In this document: in pieces, positions 7,866-14,322 of the stretch
Layout: each line of letters starts with the position of its first letter
How positions within the stretch are numbered: the stretch's first letter is position 1
Notes under the pieces: generated by a model
Database searches by the model: none
The model's input: only the letters and a program-made list of their open reading frames with translations
Told to the model about the DNA's origin: nothing
From: Parachlamydiaceae bacterium
GTDB taxonomy: Bacteria > Chlamydiota > Chlamydiia > Chlamydiales > Parachlamydiaceae
DNA length: 14,322 nucleotides
Assembly (NCBI GenBank): GCA_030679615.1
Contig: JAUXSJ010000215.1
Span: forward strand, 1-14,322
Reading direction: 5' to 3'
Program-made: the position numbers and the translations under genes

Positions 7866-9641
7866 TTAGCTTGCACACAAAAAATGACTGATTTCTTCTA
7901 AAAGACACTCAACTTTTTCTTTTGCTTCCACTTTAGCTCTCTCTAATTCTTCATCAGAAATTTCTTTAGATACTTTAATAAAACTACTTCCGTAGATTTT
8001 AATTTTTGCTTCAGTGCCAGATGGTCTAATGATTAATTTAGATCCATCTTCTAAAGTTATGACTAACATGTTTGTAGGGGGCATTTTTAAGAACTCACTC
8101 TCATCAGTCAAACAATCTTTTCTTGTTGAAGTAATGTAATCATCGATAAAAACAACAGGTATACCTTTTAAATGAGTCAGGCCTTCTGTTCTTAATCTTT
8201 CCATTTTCAAATCTATTCCCTGTTTGCCTTCTTTGGAATCAGGGAATGAAATTGTCTTTAACGCTTCTTGATACACTCCATATCGACGATATAAGTCATT
8301 TAATTCGTCTAATAAGGTCTTTCCTTTAAGCTTCGCTTGTAAAGCCATTTCACAAATGAGAGCTGCAGATGACACTGCATCTTTATCACGTACTTGTGTT
8401 CCTAAAAGATAACCAAAGGACTCTTCTCCACCAAAAATATATTGATATCCATCTTTTGGATTATCTTCCCATTCTCTAATTTTTTCAGCAATGTATTTAA
8501 ACCCCGTCAGCACATTCAAACATGGTTTTTGATAAGATTTTGCTATCACTGCAAATAATTCAGTTGTGGGAATTGTTTTAATAAAAGCTGCCCTTTCAGG
8601 CCAATTATTTTGTTTTTGATAGGCTTCGCAGATGTGATGCAAGCATAATACAGCAATTTGATTTCCATTTAAAATTTCGATTTTTTTCTGATGTCTAATG
8701 GCAATCCCAAGTCGATCTGAATCTGGATCTGTCGCTAAAAGTAGATCAGCTTTAGTATCTACCATTTGTTTTATTCCTAACACCAAAGCTTCTGGATTCT
8801 CAGGATTAGGTGATAATACGCTCGAAAAATAAGGATCTGGATTTTCTTGTTCTTTTACAGTTTCAACCGATGTAAAACCCCAGGTATTCAAAAACTTTGG
8901 GATGATTCTAATGCCTGTTCCATGAAGACTAGAATAAACAACTTTCAGTGTTTTCCCTTGTTGATTATTATCCTGAGGATAGAATGAATAGGAATAATGG
9001 GTTTTAAGATACTCTTGATGAAGTTCATTTCCAATCTTGACAATACCTGGATGATCCATCGAAGCAATCGTAACTTGTTCGATTTGTTGACACAATTGCA
9101 TCTCTTCAAAAATTCCTTGATCATGAGGAAAAACAATTTGAGCTCCATCGCTCCAATAAATTTTATATCCATTATATTCGGGTGGATTATGTGAAGCGGT
9201 AATCATTACAGCTGCCATGCATTTTTTCCAACGACATCCAAATGAAATCAAAGGCGTAGGTTCTATGTCATTGCAAAGATAGCTTTTTATTCCATTTGCA
9301 GCAAAAACTTGTGCAACGATTTGAGCGAACAATTTTGAGTCCAAACGGCAATCATATCCAATAAATACCGCTTTTGGTTCATTGGATATAGATGCGTGTT
9401 TTTTTATGTAATTGGCAAGACCTTGAGTGGCGATCATCACAGTGTATTTATTTAATCTATTTGGCCCGATTCCCGTTAAAGCACGTAAGCCGCCGGTTCC
9501 AAAGGATAAAGAAGTATAAAATGAATCGATTAATTGCTTTGGATCTTTTTGAAGAGTCTGATTGATCCACTGTTGAGTGGCTTGATCATAAGGTCCACTC
9601 AACCACTGATCGATGTTTGCTTTTGTCGTTATATCAAACAT
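7866..9641 (-). CDS. Phosphoglucomutase/phosphomannomutase (alpha-D-phosphohexomutase, PgcA/PGM2 type)
   Basis: It interconverts hexose 1- and 6-phosphates (glucose and probably mannose) in the cytoplasm through a phosphoserine. All four family signatures are present: the catalytic loop TASHNPP (148-154, Ser150), the metal loop ATDPDSDR (303-310, Asp305/307/309), the sugar-binding loop GGEES (404-408), and the C-terminal phosphate-binding loop RPSGTE (539-544). FGTGGLR (47-53) is typical of the PGM2/PgcA branch, and 591 residues matches that branch (about 580-600) rather than the shorter ManB/GlmM enzymes. AGAAGGAA lies a few bases before the ATG at 9641. The gene follows the mannose operon on the same strand but is separated from it by 560 bp of palindromic DNA, so it probably has its own promoter; I could not pick one out. 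Which hexose is preferred cannot be read from the sequence; mannose is suggested only by the neighbouring manC and gmd. Confidence 0.94.
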   Translation of the reverse strand: MFDITTKANIDQWLSGPYDQATQQWINQTLQKDPKQLIDSFYTSLSFGTGGLRALTGIGPNRLNKYTVMIATQGLANYIKKHASISNEPKAVFIGYDCRLDSKLFAQIVAQVFAANGIKSYLCNDIEPTPLISFGCRWKKCMAAVMITASHNPPEYNGYKIYWSDGAQIVFPHDQGIFEEMQLCQQIEQVTIASMDHPGIVKIGNELHQEYLKTHYSYSFYPQDNNQQGKTLKVVYSSLHGTGIRIIPKFLNTWGFTSVETVKEQENPDPYFSSVLSPNPENPEALVLGIKQMVDTKADLLLATDPDSDRLGIAIRHQKKIEILNGNQIAVLCLHHICEAYQKQNNWPERAAFIKTIPTTELFAVIAKSYQKPCLNVLTGFKYIAEKIREWEDNPKDGYQYIFGGEESFGYLLGTQVRDKDAVSSAALICEMALQAKLKGKTLLDELNDLYRRYGVYQEALKTISFPDSKEGKQGIDLKMERLRTEGLTHLKGIPVVFIDDYITSTRKDCLTDESEFLKMPPTNMLVITLEDGSKLIIRPSGTEAKIKIYGSSFIKVSKEISDEELERAKVEAKEKVECLLEEISHFLCAS

Positions 9642-9748
9642 ATATTCCTTCTAGTTCAAAGCGAGAAATTTCGGCTGCGCCAAAGCCCAATGTCTTCAAC
9701 TAAAGCCAATGGCGTAAAAATTAACCACTGAGATCACTGAGAAAAAAA

Positions 9749-9829
9749 GCCGCGAATGCGGCGAAAGCATTTAGCCACAGGCGTCAGCCTGTGGAAAAAT
9801 CAAAAATAAATATGAGCCGTGATAACGGC
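9749..9829. repeat. Left-arm triple hairpin array
   Basis: Three perfect stems with 4-nt loops lie in a row: GCCGC-GAAT-GCGGC (9749-9762), CCACAGGC-GTCA-GCCTGTGG (9775-9794) and GCCGT-GATA-ACGGC (9816-9829). All loops start with G. The middle stem is preceded by TTAG here and, in the matching right arm read on the minus strand, by GTAG. A GTAG-type foot is characteristic of REP sequences moved by RAYT transposases; whether that applies here is inference. Confidence 0.85.
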
Positions 9830-9920
9830 GGCAGAAGAGTGAAAGTACAATATTTGTTTTGAATTTTAAATTATATTTAATGGTCAAAATAACATTCAAT
9901 GTCCTTTGACGTCTTCTGCC

Positions 9921-10001
9921 GCCGTTATCACGGCTCATATTTATTTTTGATTTTTCCACAGGCTGACGCCTGTGACTACATACTTTCGCCGCATTCGCGG
10001 C
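9921..10001. repeat. Right-arm triple hairpin array (inverted copy)
   Basis: This is the inverted copy of the left array, with the same three stems in reverse order: 9921-9934, 9957-9974 (the stem loses its terminal pair through a C-to-T change as read in the left-arm sense) and 9988-10001. Conservation of all three stems in both arms while three bases between or at the edge of stems differ suggests that the hairpins matter or that the copies are young. Confidence 0.85.
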
Positions 10002-10201
10002 TTTTTTTCTTAGTCTCAGTGCGACTGTAACGGGATTCACGCTACGGACTCTGGCATTATTACAGCATAACAATTAAACAAAAAAAACTAAAGTCGAGAA
10101 TGAGATCTGTGGTTAATTTTTACGCTATTGTCACTTAAGTGATGACACTATTCCAAAGCCTCAGGGTTGATAAAATTCTTTGAGCTAGTAGGAGTATACA
10201 A

Positions 10202-11617
10202 TTATGACGTTGTTGTTGTAGAAAGTGCTCTAAAAAAATCATCTTCAATACGAATAATATCATCCTCACCCGTATAACTTCCATATTGGACTTCAATAAT
10301 TACTAAATCATTAGATCCAATATTTTCTACACGATGAATTTCTCCTTGCTCAATATAAACTGATTGATTAGGAGTTAATGTCAGCATTTCCTTTCCTAAC
10401 GTCATTAATGCTGTTCCCTCAACAATCACCCAATGCTCGTTACGATAACGATGTTTTTGAAGAGAAAGTCTTTTTCCAGGTTTTACAACAATTCGCTTAA
10501 CTTTAGATCTTTCTAATGAATCTAAAACGGTAAAACTTCCCCAAGGACGCTGTTCTTCAAGGTGTGTTTTGTGCAATTGAGTTGTTAAATCTTTCAGCTG
10601 TGACACCACTTCACGTACTTTTTGTGTACTCCCTGCTTTTGAGACTAACAAAGCATCTGGGGTATCAATAATCACTAGATCTTCAATGTCTATTGTAGAA
10701 ATCATCCGATGATTTCCGATAATAAAATTATTTTTGGAGTCTATTGAGACAATATTCTTTGCATTAACAGAATTACCCTCATGGTCTTTTAATAGATGAT
10801 TGTAAATCGCATCGAAAGCTCCAATATCACTCCATTGAAAATGCCCACGAATACACCTTAATGAATTTAATTTTTCTAACAAAGCGTGATCAATGCTGAT
10901 GGAAGGCATTTGTATCATGCATTCTTCAGTAATACGATAAACCATGGACTCTACTTCTTTTGAAATTTTTGCATTTTGAATTGCAAATTCAGAATCTTTT
11001 AAAACATTATTAACATGTGTTTTCAAAGCATTTAGTAACACATTTGCTTTAGCACAAATCATTCCACTGTTCCAAACAAAATCCTTTTTTATATATTCTT
11101 TCGCAGTGCCTAAATCAGGTTTTTCATGAAATTTATGAACATAACCTTCTTGGGATGCTTCAATATATCCAAAGCCTGTTTCCGGTCTAGTTGGAGGAAT
11201 TCCAAAGATGACAATTTCGTCTTGTTTAGCAAATTGTTTTGCCTGTAATACATCTTTGAAATAGTTTTCAGAATAATCAATATAATGATCGGAAGGGGTA
11301 ATCAAAACAATTGCATCAGGATGCAGCCCTTGTAAACTTAAACAAACTGCTGCAGCGGTATTTCTCGAAACGGATTCCAGAATATATTTAGAGGGCATTA
11401 TATGATATTCTAACAATTGACCAAGAGCTAAATGGTAATGATCTTGATGACAAACGACGATACATTCATCGACGAGAGCTTGATGACCCAAAACAGTGCT
11501 TTGAAGAAGGGATTTTTGATCTAATAACGATAAAAATTGCTTTGGTTTACATTCACGACTAAGAGGCCATAAACGTGTTCCACAGCCACCGCAAAGAATG
11601 ATATGAATCATAATCAT
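10202..11617 (-). CDS. manC: Mannose-1-phosphate guanylyltransferase / mannose-6-phosphate isomerase (bifunctional ManC type)
   Basis: It makes GDP-mannose from GTP and mannose-1-phosphate and, through its second domain, probably isomerises fructose-6-phosphate to mannose-6-phosphate. The nucleotidyltransferase domain (about 3-290) opens with GGCGTRLWPLSR and PKQF (10-28), followed by TPSDH (107-111), EKP (165-167) and WSDIG (262-266). The cupin domain (about 350-463) has QRPWGSF (356-362), PGKRLSLQKH and RNEHW (380-396), EIHRVEN (426-432) and the GEDDIIR block (450-456). The full length of 471 residues is typical. The first ATG (11617) overlaps the upstream stop as ATGA, favouring translational coupling. 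The Shine-Dalgarno AAGGA is only 1 nt from this ATG but 7 nt from the next one (11611), so translation may begin at residue 3 (MIHIILCGG). It is the last gene of the gmd operon. Confidence 0.94.
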   Translation of the reverse strand: MIMIHIILCGGCGTRLWPLSRECKPKQFLSLLDQKSLLQSTVLGHQALVDECIVVCHQDHYHLALGQLLEYHIMPSKYILESVSRNTAAAVCLSLQGLHPDAIVLITPSDHYIDYSENYFKDVLQAKQFAKQDEIVIFGIPPTRPETGFGYIEASQEGYVHKFHEKPDLGTAKEYIKKDFVWNSGMICAKANVLLNALKTHVNNVLKDSEFAIQNAKISKEVESMVYRITEECMIQMPSISIDHALLEKLNSLRCIRGHFQWSDIGAFDAIYNHLLKDHEGNSVNAKNIVSIDSKNNFIIGNHRMISTIDIEDLVIIDTPDALLVSKAGSTQKVREVVSQLKDLTTQLHKTHLEEQRPWGSFTVLDSLERSKVKRIVVKPGKRLSLQKHRYRNEHWVIVEGTALMTLGKEMLTLTPNQSVYIEQGEIHRVENIGSNDLVIIEVQYGSYTGEDDIIRIEDDFFRALSTTTTS

Positions 11618-12852
11618 TTCCTTAGATATGTATAGGCTTTCTTTACTGGTCGTAACATTTTTCTAATTTTTTTAATCATAAGATCTTTTTTAATATCACA
11701 CCGGTCTCTAAGATAACACCAAGGTCTTCGTTTAGATTTTTGTTGTTGTGGTATTGATCTTAATCTTTTAAGAATTTCTTCTCCCACTCTTTGCAAAGAA
11801 TGATGATTAAGAATAAATTCTTTTCCCTTTTTAGCTTTAGTTGTAGCTTCATTTGTATGAGTATAAACTCTTCTCATTAAATGAGCAGCATCATGGATAA
11901 GAGGTTGTGCCCAAAATCCAGAAGGTGGATAAGGTGGAATTCCTTCGCCTATTTGAACTAATTGATAAGAGCATAAATAACTATTTTCTTCATTCATAAA
12001 GTCCATGTTTCCTGAATAAGCTGTGGCAATCACAGGTTTTTCAAGAAGCATAGCTTCTGAAAGTGTTAATCCGAATCCTTCAGAACGATGCAATGACACA
12101 TAACAGTCGCAGCAATTCATTAAATCGATGCGTTCATGAGCATCCATCATTTTGTCTAACCAAATGATTCTTGAATCTTTTTCAATCGTTTTTAAAAGTT
12201 GATTTAACTCTTTGGAATAGTTCTGACTATCTTTTGATTTAATAACCAGCTGTACGTCTCTTCGATCCGGAAACGCCTGCTGAAAAGCATGAATGAGTGC
12301 TTGTGGATTTTTCCGCTCTAAAACGCTTCTAAAACTGAAAAAAAATAAAAAAGTAAATCGATCGGGCAAATTAACGGATTTTTTGGTTGACTCGTGCGTT
12401 AGATTAAAGGATTCCAACGGTTGAGGAATATGATAAACAGGTACAGAAGTAATTTTGGAAAAAATTTTTTCCATATAACGACTTGTGGTCCATATTTCAT
12501 CCATGTACCCCCACCCTTCTAAATTAAGACGAGTGGCTTGGGTCGTTTCCCAAAAAAAAATTCCGATGTTGTATCGGTTTTTAAAAGCATTCCAACCAAA
12601 TTTTTGTATAATTGGAGCTACATGACCTGCATCAATTGAAAAAAGATTAATGGAATATTTAAATTCATTGTCGATAGGATATAAAAACGATTCTTCTTTT
12701 ACATCACCTAACAAATCATTTGCAGAAATTAAACAAAGTGGGATATTAACTTCTCTTAATGCTTCAAATATTAATCGTGTCGATTCTCCAAGACCAAATC
12801 CTTTGCCAAAGTATCCGATTAAATTAACACCCACATGAGCAGCTGAAACCAT
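11614..12852 (-). CDS. GT-B glycosyltransferase (group 1 / GT4-like, probable mannosyl- or deoxyhexosyltransferase)
   Basis: It is predicted to transfer a sugar from a nucleotide donor onto a glycan or lipid acceptor on the cytoplasmic side of the membrane. The N-terminal half has the glycine-rich acceptor-side motif NLIGYFGKGFGLGESTR (10-26), a pattern common in polysaccharide-cluster transferases. The C-terminal half has FSFRSVLERKNP (172-183) and the nucleotide-sugar site HRSEGFGLTLSEA with the E-x7-E pair Glu258/Glu266, then PVIATAYSGNMDF (273-285). The tail (about 370-412) is strongly basic (KKIRKMLRPVKKAY), which could hold the enzyme to anionic membrane lipids. AAGG lies 7 nt before the ATG and abuts the gmd stop codon, so the two genes are co-translated. 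It sits between gmd and manC, so GDP-mannose or a GDP-6-deoxyhexose is the likely donor, by context only. The acceptor is unknown. Confidence 0.9.
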   Translation of the reverse strand: MVSAAHVGVNLIGYFGKGFGLGESTRLIFEALREVNIPLCLISANDLLGDVKEESFLYPIDNEFKYSINLFSIDAGHVAPIIQKFGWNAFKNRYNIGIFFWETTQATRLNLEGWGYMDEIWTTSRYMEKIFSKITSVPVYHIPQPLESFNLTHESTKKSVNLPDRFTFLFFFSFRSVLERKNPQALIHAFQQAFPDRRDVQLVIKSKDSQNYSKELNQLLKTIEKDSRIIWLDKMMDAHERIDLMNCCDCYVSLHRSEGFGLTLSEAMLLEKPVIATAYSGNMDFMNEENSYLCSYQLVQIGEGIPPYPPSGFWAQPLIHDAAHLMRRVYTHTNEATTKAKKGKEFILNHHSLQRVGEEILKRLRSIPQQQKSKRRPWCYLRDRCDIKKDLMIKKIRKMLRPVKKAYTYLRK

Positions 12853-12861
12853 ATCTAAACC

Positions 12862-13980
12862 TTAATGGCAAAAAGATGTTTGATAGGGTGAATGAGAATC
12901 AGATGAAGCTTTAGTAGCCATGTGAATCAAATTCATTTTAGCATAATCATATTTAAACATTCGACCAACCATTTCTTCAAATGGTGTTTCTGGCTTCCAA
13001 TTTAATTTTTCCCATGCCTTTGTTGGATCACCTAAAAGTAAATCTACCTCAGCTGGTCGATAAAATTCCTTGGATACTGAAAAAATTAGATCTCCTTCAA
13101 AATATCCTTTTTCATCTTCACCTGAACCTTTCCAATCAATATGTCCTGAAGAACGATTTGTCATTAATGCGTAAGATTGAACTGTAGCTTCGCACCATTC
13201 TTTAACTGTTCGTGTTACACCCGTCGCTACTACAAAAGTTTCTGGTGTTGGGTGATTAATTATTTTATACATGGCCTTAACATAATCTTCAGCATATCCC
13301 CAATCTCTTTTGGCTTCTAAATTCCCAAGTGTGATCGGTGTTAAAGGCTGCTTTCTTTCACGATCAGAAAAATATTTAGCTACACCTTTTGAAATTTTAC
13401 GAGTCACAAAATGTTCTCCACGGCGCTCATGCTCATGATTGAATAAAATCCCTGATGACGCATGAATGCCAAAACTTTCATGATAATTAATGGTAGCATA
13501 ATGAGCAGCGACTTTTGCTACTCCATAAGGAGAGCGTGGATGAAAAGGGGTTGTTTCTTTTTGGGGCGTTTCGAGGACTTTACCAAACATTTCAGAACTC
13601 GATGCCTGATAAAATTTAATTGAACGATCAATATTTCGAATTGCTTCTAATATGTGTAATGCACCCATCCCAGTAATTGAAAATGTATTTAATGGAGCAT
13701 CCCAAGAATAAGGAACAAAGGATTGTGCAGCTAAATTAAAAATCATTTCAGGTTGAGAACGTTCAATAGCTCGATGAATCGATTCTTGATCCGTAATGTC
13801 TCCATCTAATAAATGTACTTTTGGATGTTGATTCAAATGAGCAATACGTCCCTTATTTGAAGAAGCACTACGCCTGACTAATCCATAAACGGTGTATCCC
13901 AGTGATAAAAGATAGTCTGCTAGGATAGATCCATCCATTCCTGTAATTCCAGTAATTAACACATGTTTTGATGAAGGCAT
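12862..13980 (-). CDS. gmd: GDP-mannose 4,6-dehydratase
   Basis: It converts GDP-mannose to GDP-4-keto-6-deoxymannose, the branch point for GDP-fucose, GDP-rhamnose and related sugars. It is an extended short-chain dehydrogenase. The NADP-binding loop GITGMDG (11-17) has Met where GITGQDG is usual. The catalytic set is SSSE (Ser128, Glu130) and YGVAK (Tyr152, Lys156). Substrate-side blocks are NHEHERRGEHFVTRKI (181-196; most relatives read NHESPRRGE), RDWGYAEDYV (225-234) and RPAEVDLLLGDPTKA (308-322). The length of 372 is normal; the last 20 residues are a polar tail. It is the first gene of the operon, 9 bp before the glycosyltransferase. Only a weak GAGAA precedes the ATG, but the start agrees with the family. 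No GDP-fucose synthase or GDP-rhamnose reductase is in the window, so the final sugar is open. Confidence 0.95.
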   Translation of the reverse strand: MPSSKHVLITGITGMDGSILADYLLSLGYTVYGLVRRSASSNKGRIAHLNQHPKVHLLDGDITDQESIHRAIERSQPEMIFNLAAQSFVPYSWDAPLNTFSITGMGALHILEAIRNIDRSIKFYQASSSEMFGKVLETPQKETTPFHPRSPYGVAKVAAHYATINYHESFGIHASSGILFNHEHERRGEHFVTRKISKGVAKYFSDRERKQPLTPITLGNLEAKRDWGYAEDYVKAMYKIINHPTPETFVVATGVTRTVKEWCEATVQSYALMTNRSSGHIDWKGSGEDEKGYFEGDLIFSVSKEFYRPAEVDLLLGDPTKAWEKLNWKPETPFEEMVGRMFKYDYAKMNLIHMATKASSDSHSPYQTSFCH

Positions 13981-14027
13981 GGGAATTTCTCAAGGTGATA
14001 AAGTTATAAAATAATTTAAAATGGCTG

Positions 14028-14056
14028 ATCTTATAGAACTTTTTTTGGGCTGTCAA
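14028..14056 (-). promoter_or_regulatory. Sigma70-type promoter of the gmd operon
   Basis: On the minus strand a consensus TTGACA (14056-14051) is followed after 17 bp by TAAGAT (14033-14028). An alternative -10, TATAAG, lies at 15-bp spacing (14035-14030). The spacer has a run of seven A. Transcription would start near 14021, about 40 nt before the gmd ATG. No operator palindrome was seen nearby. Confidence 0.65.
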
Positions 14057-14209
14057 TGATTATGTAAACGTTGCATTGTTAACCAATAGAACGCAAAAAA
14101 AACAAGATAAATAGTAGCTGAAGGTAATCAGGTCCCACCCCATCCCGTCATACGCATCAATATAATTCATGCTAAAAATAAAACAGGATAGGCAGGCATA
14201 GGCATCAGG

Positions 14210-14322
14210 CTAACTTGTCTTCATATAATAAAAATCTTGTTCTTGTATGGCTTGAAGACTTGTTTTTCTTTTTCTACTTTGATGTGCTAAGCATGTCGTT
14301 ATTAGATCATCAAGATGTCTCT
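14210..14322 (-). CDS. Possible 3' end of an unidentified gene, cut by right edge
   Basis: A frame open from the right edge ends at TAG (14212-14210) and gives 36 residues, beginning RHLDDLITTCLAHQS and ending QEQDFYYMKTS. The composition (polar, basic patch QSRKRKT, few rare residues) is protein-like and the strand agrees with the sugar operon, but 36 codons are too few to be sure and I do not recognise the family. It may equally be a remnant of a broken gene or non-coding DNA. The stretch 14057-14209 between it and the gmd promoter shows no gene or clear signal. Confidence 0.3.
   Translation of the reverse strand, partial: RHLDDLITTCLAHQSRKRKTSLQAIQEQDFYYMKTS

Larger units (their letters stand above)
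9707..10130. repeat. Compound nested inverted repeat: outer 22-bp and inner 98-bp arms
   Basis: The inner arms 9741-9838 and 9912-10009 are reverse complements at 95 of 98 positions around a 73-bp AT-rich spacer. The outer arms 9707-9728 and 10109-10130 match at 21 of 22 positions. On the left only 12 bp lie between outer and inner arm; on the right 99 bp do, so about 87 bp is extra there. Each inner arm holds three separate small hairpins and is much richer in G+C than the neighbouring genes. No transposase is encoded. The region has the build of a non-autonomous palindromic mobile element (MITE or REP-like). An open frame of 100 codons across it is an artefact of the repeat. Confidence 0.92.

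Noticed and set aside
9771..10073. 100-codon minus-strand open frame rich in Arg
   Set aside because: It lies wholly within the compound inverted repeat, its composition is dictated by the palindrome arms, it lacks a Shine-Dalgarno and resembles no protein.
9711..10130. Insertion sequence with transposase
   Set aside because: The inverted repeats suggest mobility, but no transposase reading frame is present between or beside them, so only a non-autonomous element can be claimed.
10131..10142. 12-bp palindrome TCACTTAAGTGA downstream of manC
   Set aside because: A perfect dyad but short, with no T run and no second copy in the window; not enough to call an operator or terminator.
10186..10218. 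Plus-strand TAGGAG followed by ATG at the 3' end of manC
   Set aside because: The frame closes after five codons and is antisense to the manC stop region, so it is a chance ribosome-site-like match.
14060..14170. 36-codon minus-strand frame between the gmd promoter and the right-edge frame
   Set aside because: No Shine-Dalgarno, and its end overlaps the region just upstream of the gmd -35 box; length is within chance for this composition.

Overview
The window is AT-rich (roughly two thirds A+T) bacterial DNA with tightly packed genes and two elaborate palindromic intergenic elements. The combination of a very large DUF3638-like protein, a PgcA/PGM2-type phosphohexomutase and low GC suggests an amoeba-associated, Chlamydia-like bacterium (Protochlamydia/Parachlamydia type). 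That placement is inferred from protein style and was not tested by a search.

Layout. Positions 1-6101 (minus strand) are one uninterrupted reading frame of at least 2033 codons that runs off the left edge. I checked every triplet of this frame and found no stop. Its C-terminal visible part carries a helicase-like nucleotide-binding motif (AGGGKTS) followed by sequence patterned like the eukaryote/chlamydial family DUF3638. A short, very AT-rich divergent region (6102-6277) separates it from a plus-strand gene for an unrecognised 441-residue protein (6278-7603) with its own extended -10 promoter. The next gene is convergent: a phosphoglucomutase/phosphomannomutase (7866-9641, minus). The 262 bp between these two stop codons is almost wholly filled by a long inverted repeat (57-bp arms, 53 matching).

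Upstream of the mutase, 9642-10201 holds a second, larger inverted repeat (98-bp arms, 95 matching). Each arm is itself a row of three small GC-rich hairpins. A further outer 22-bp inverted repeat surrounds it, and about 87 extra bases sit in the right arm only.

Positions 10202-13980 are a minus-strand three-gene operon: gmd (GDP-mannose 4,6-dehydratase), a GT-B glycosyltransferase, and manC (mannose-1-phosphate guanylyltransferase fused to a type II mannose-6-phosphate isomerase cupin). The genes are 9 bp apart or overlap by 4 bp, and a good sigma70-type promoter lies at 14028-14056. With the nearby mutase supplying mannose-1-phosphate, the set would convert fructose-6-phosphate to GDP-mannose and then to GDP-4-keto-6-deoxymannose. 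The glycosyltransferase would use this or a related sugar. The reductase that would finish GDP-fucose or GDP-rhamnose is not in the window. At the right edge a short open frame (14210-14322, minus) may be the 3' end of another gene.

The strongest candidates for something little described are the giant protein and the two compound palindromes. The sugar genes are conventional enzymes in an interesting host context.
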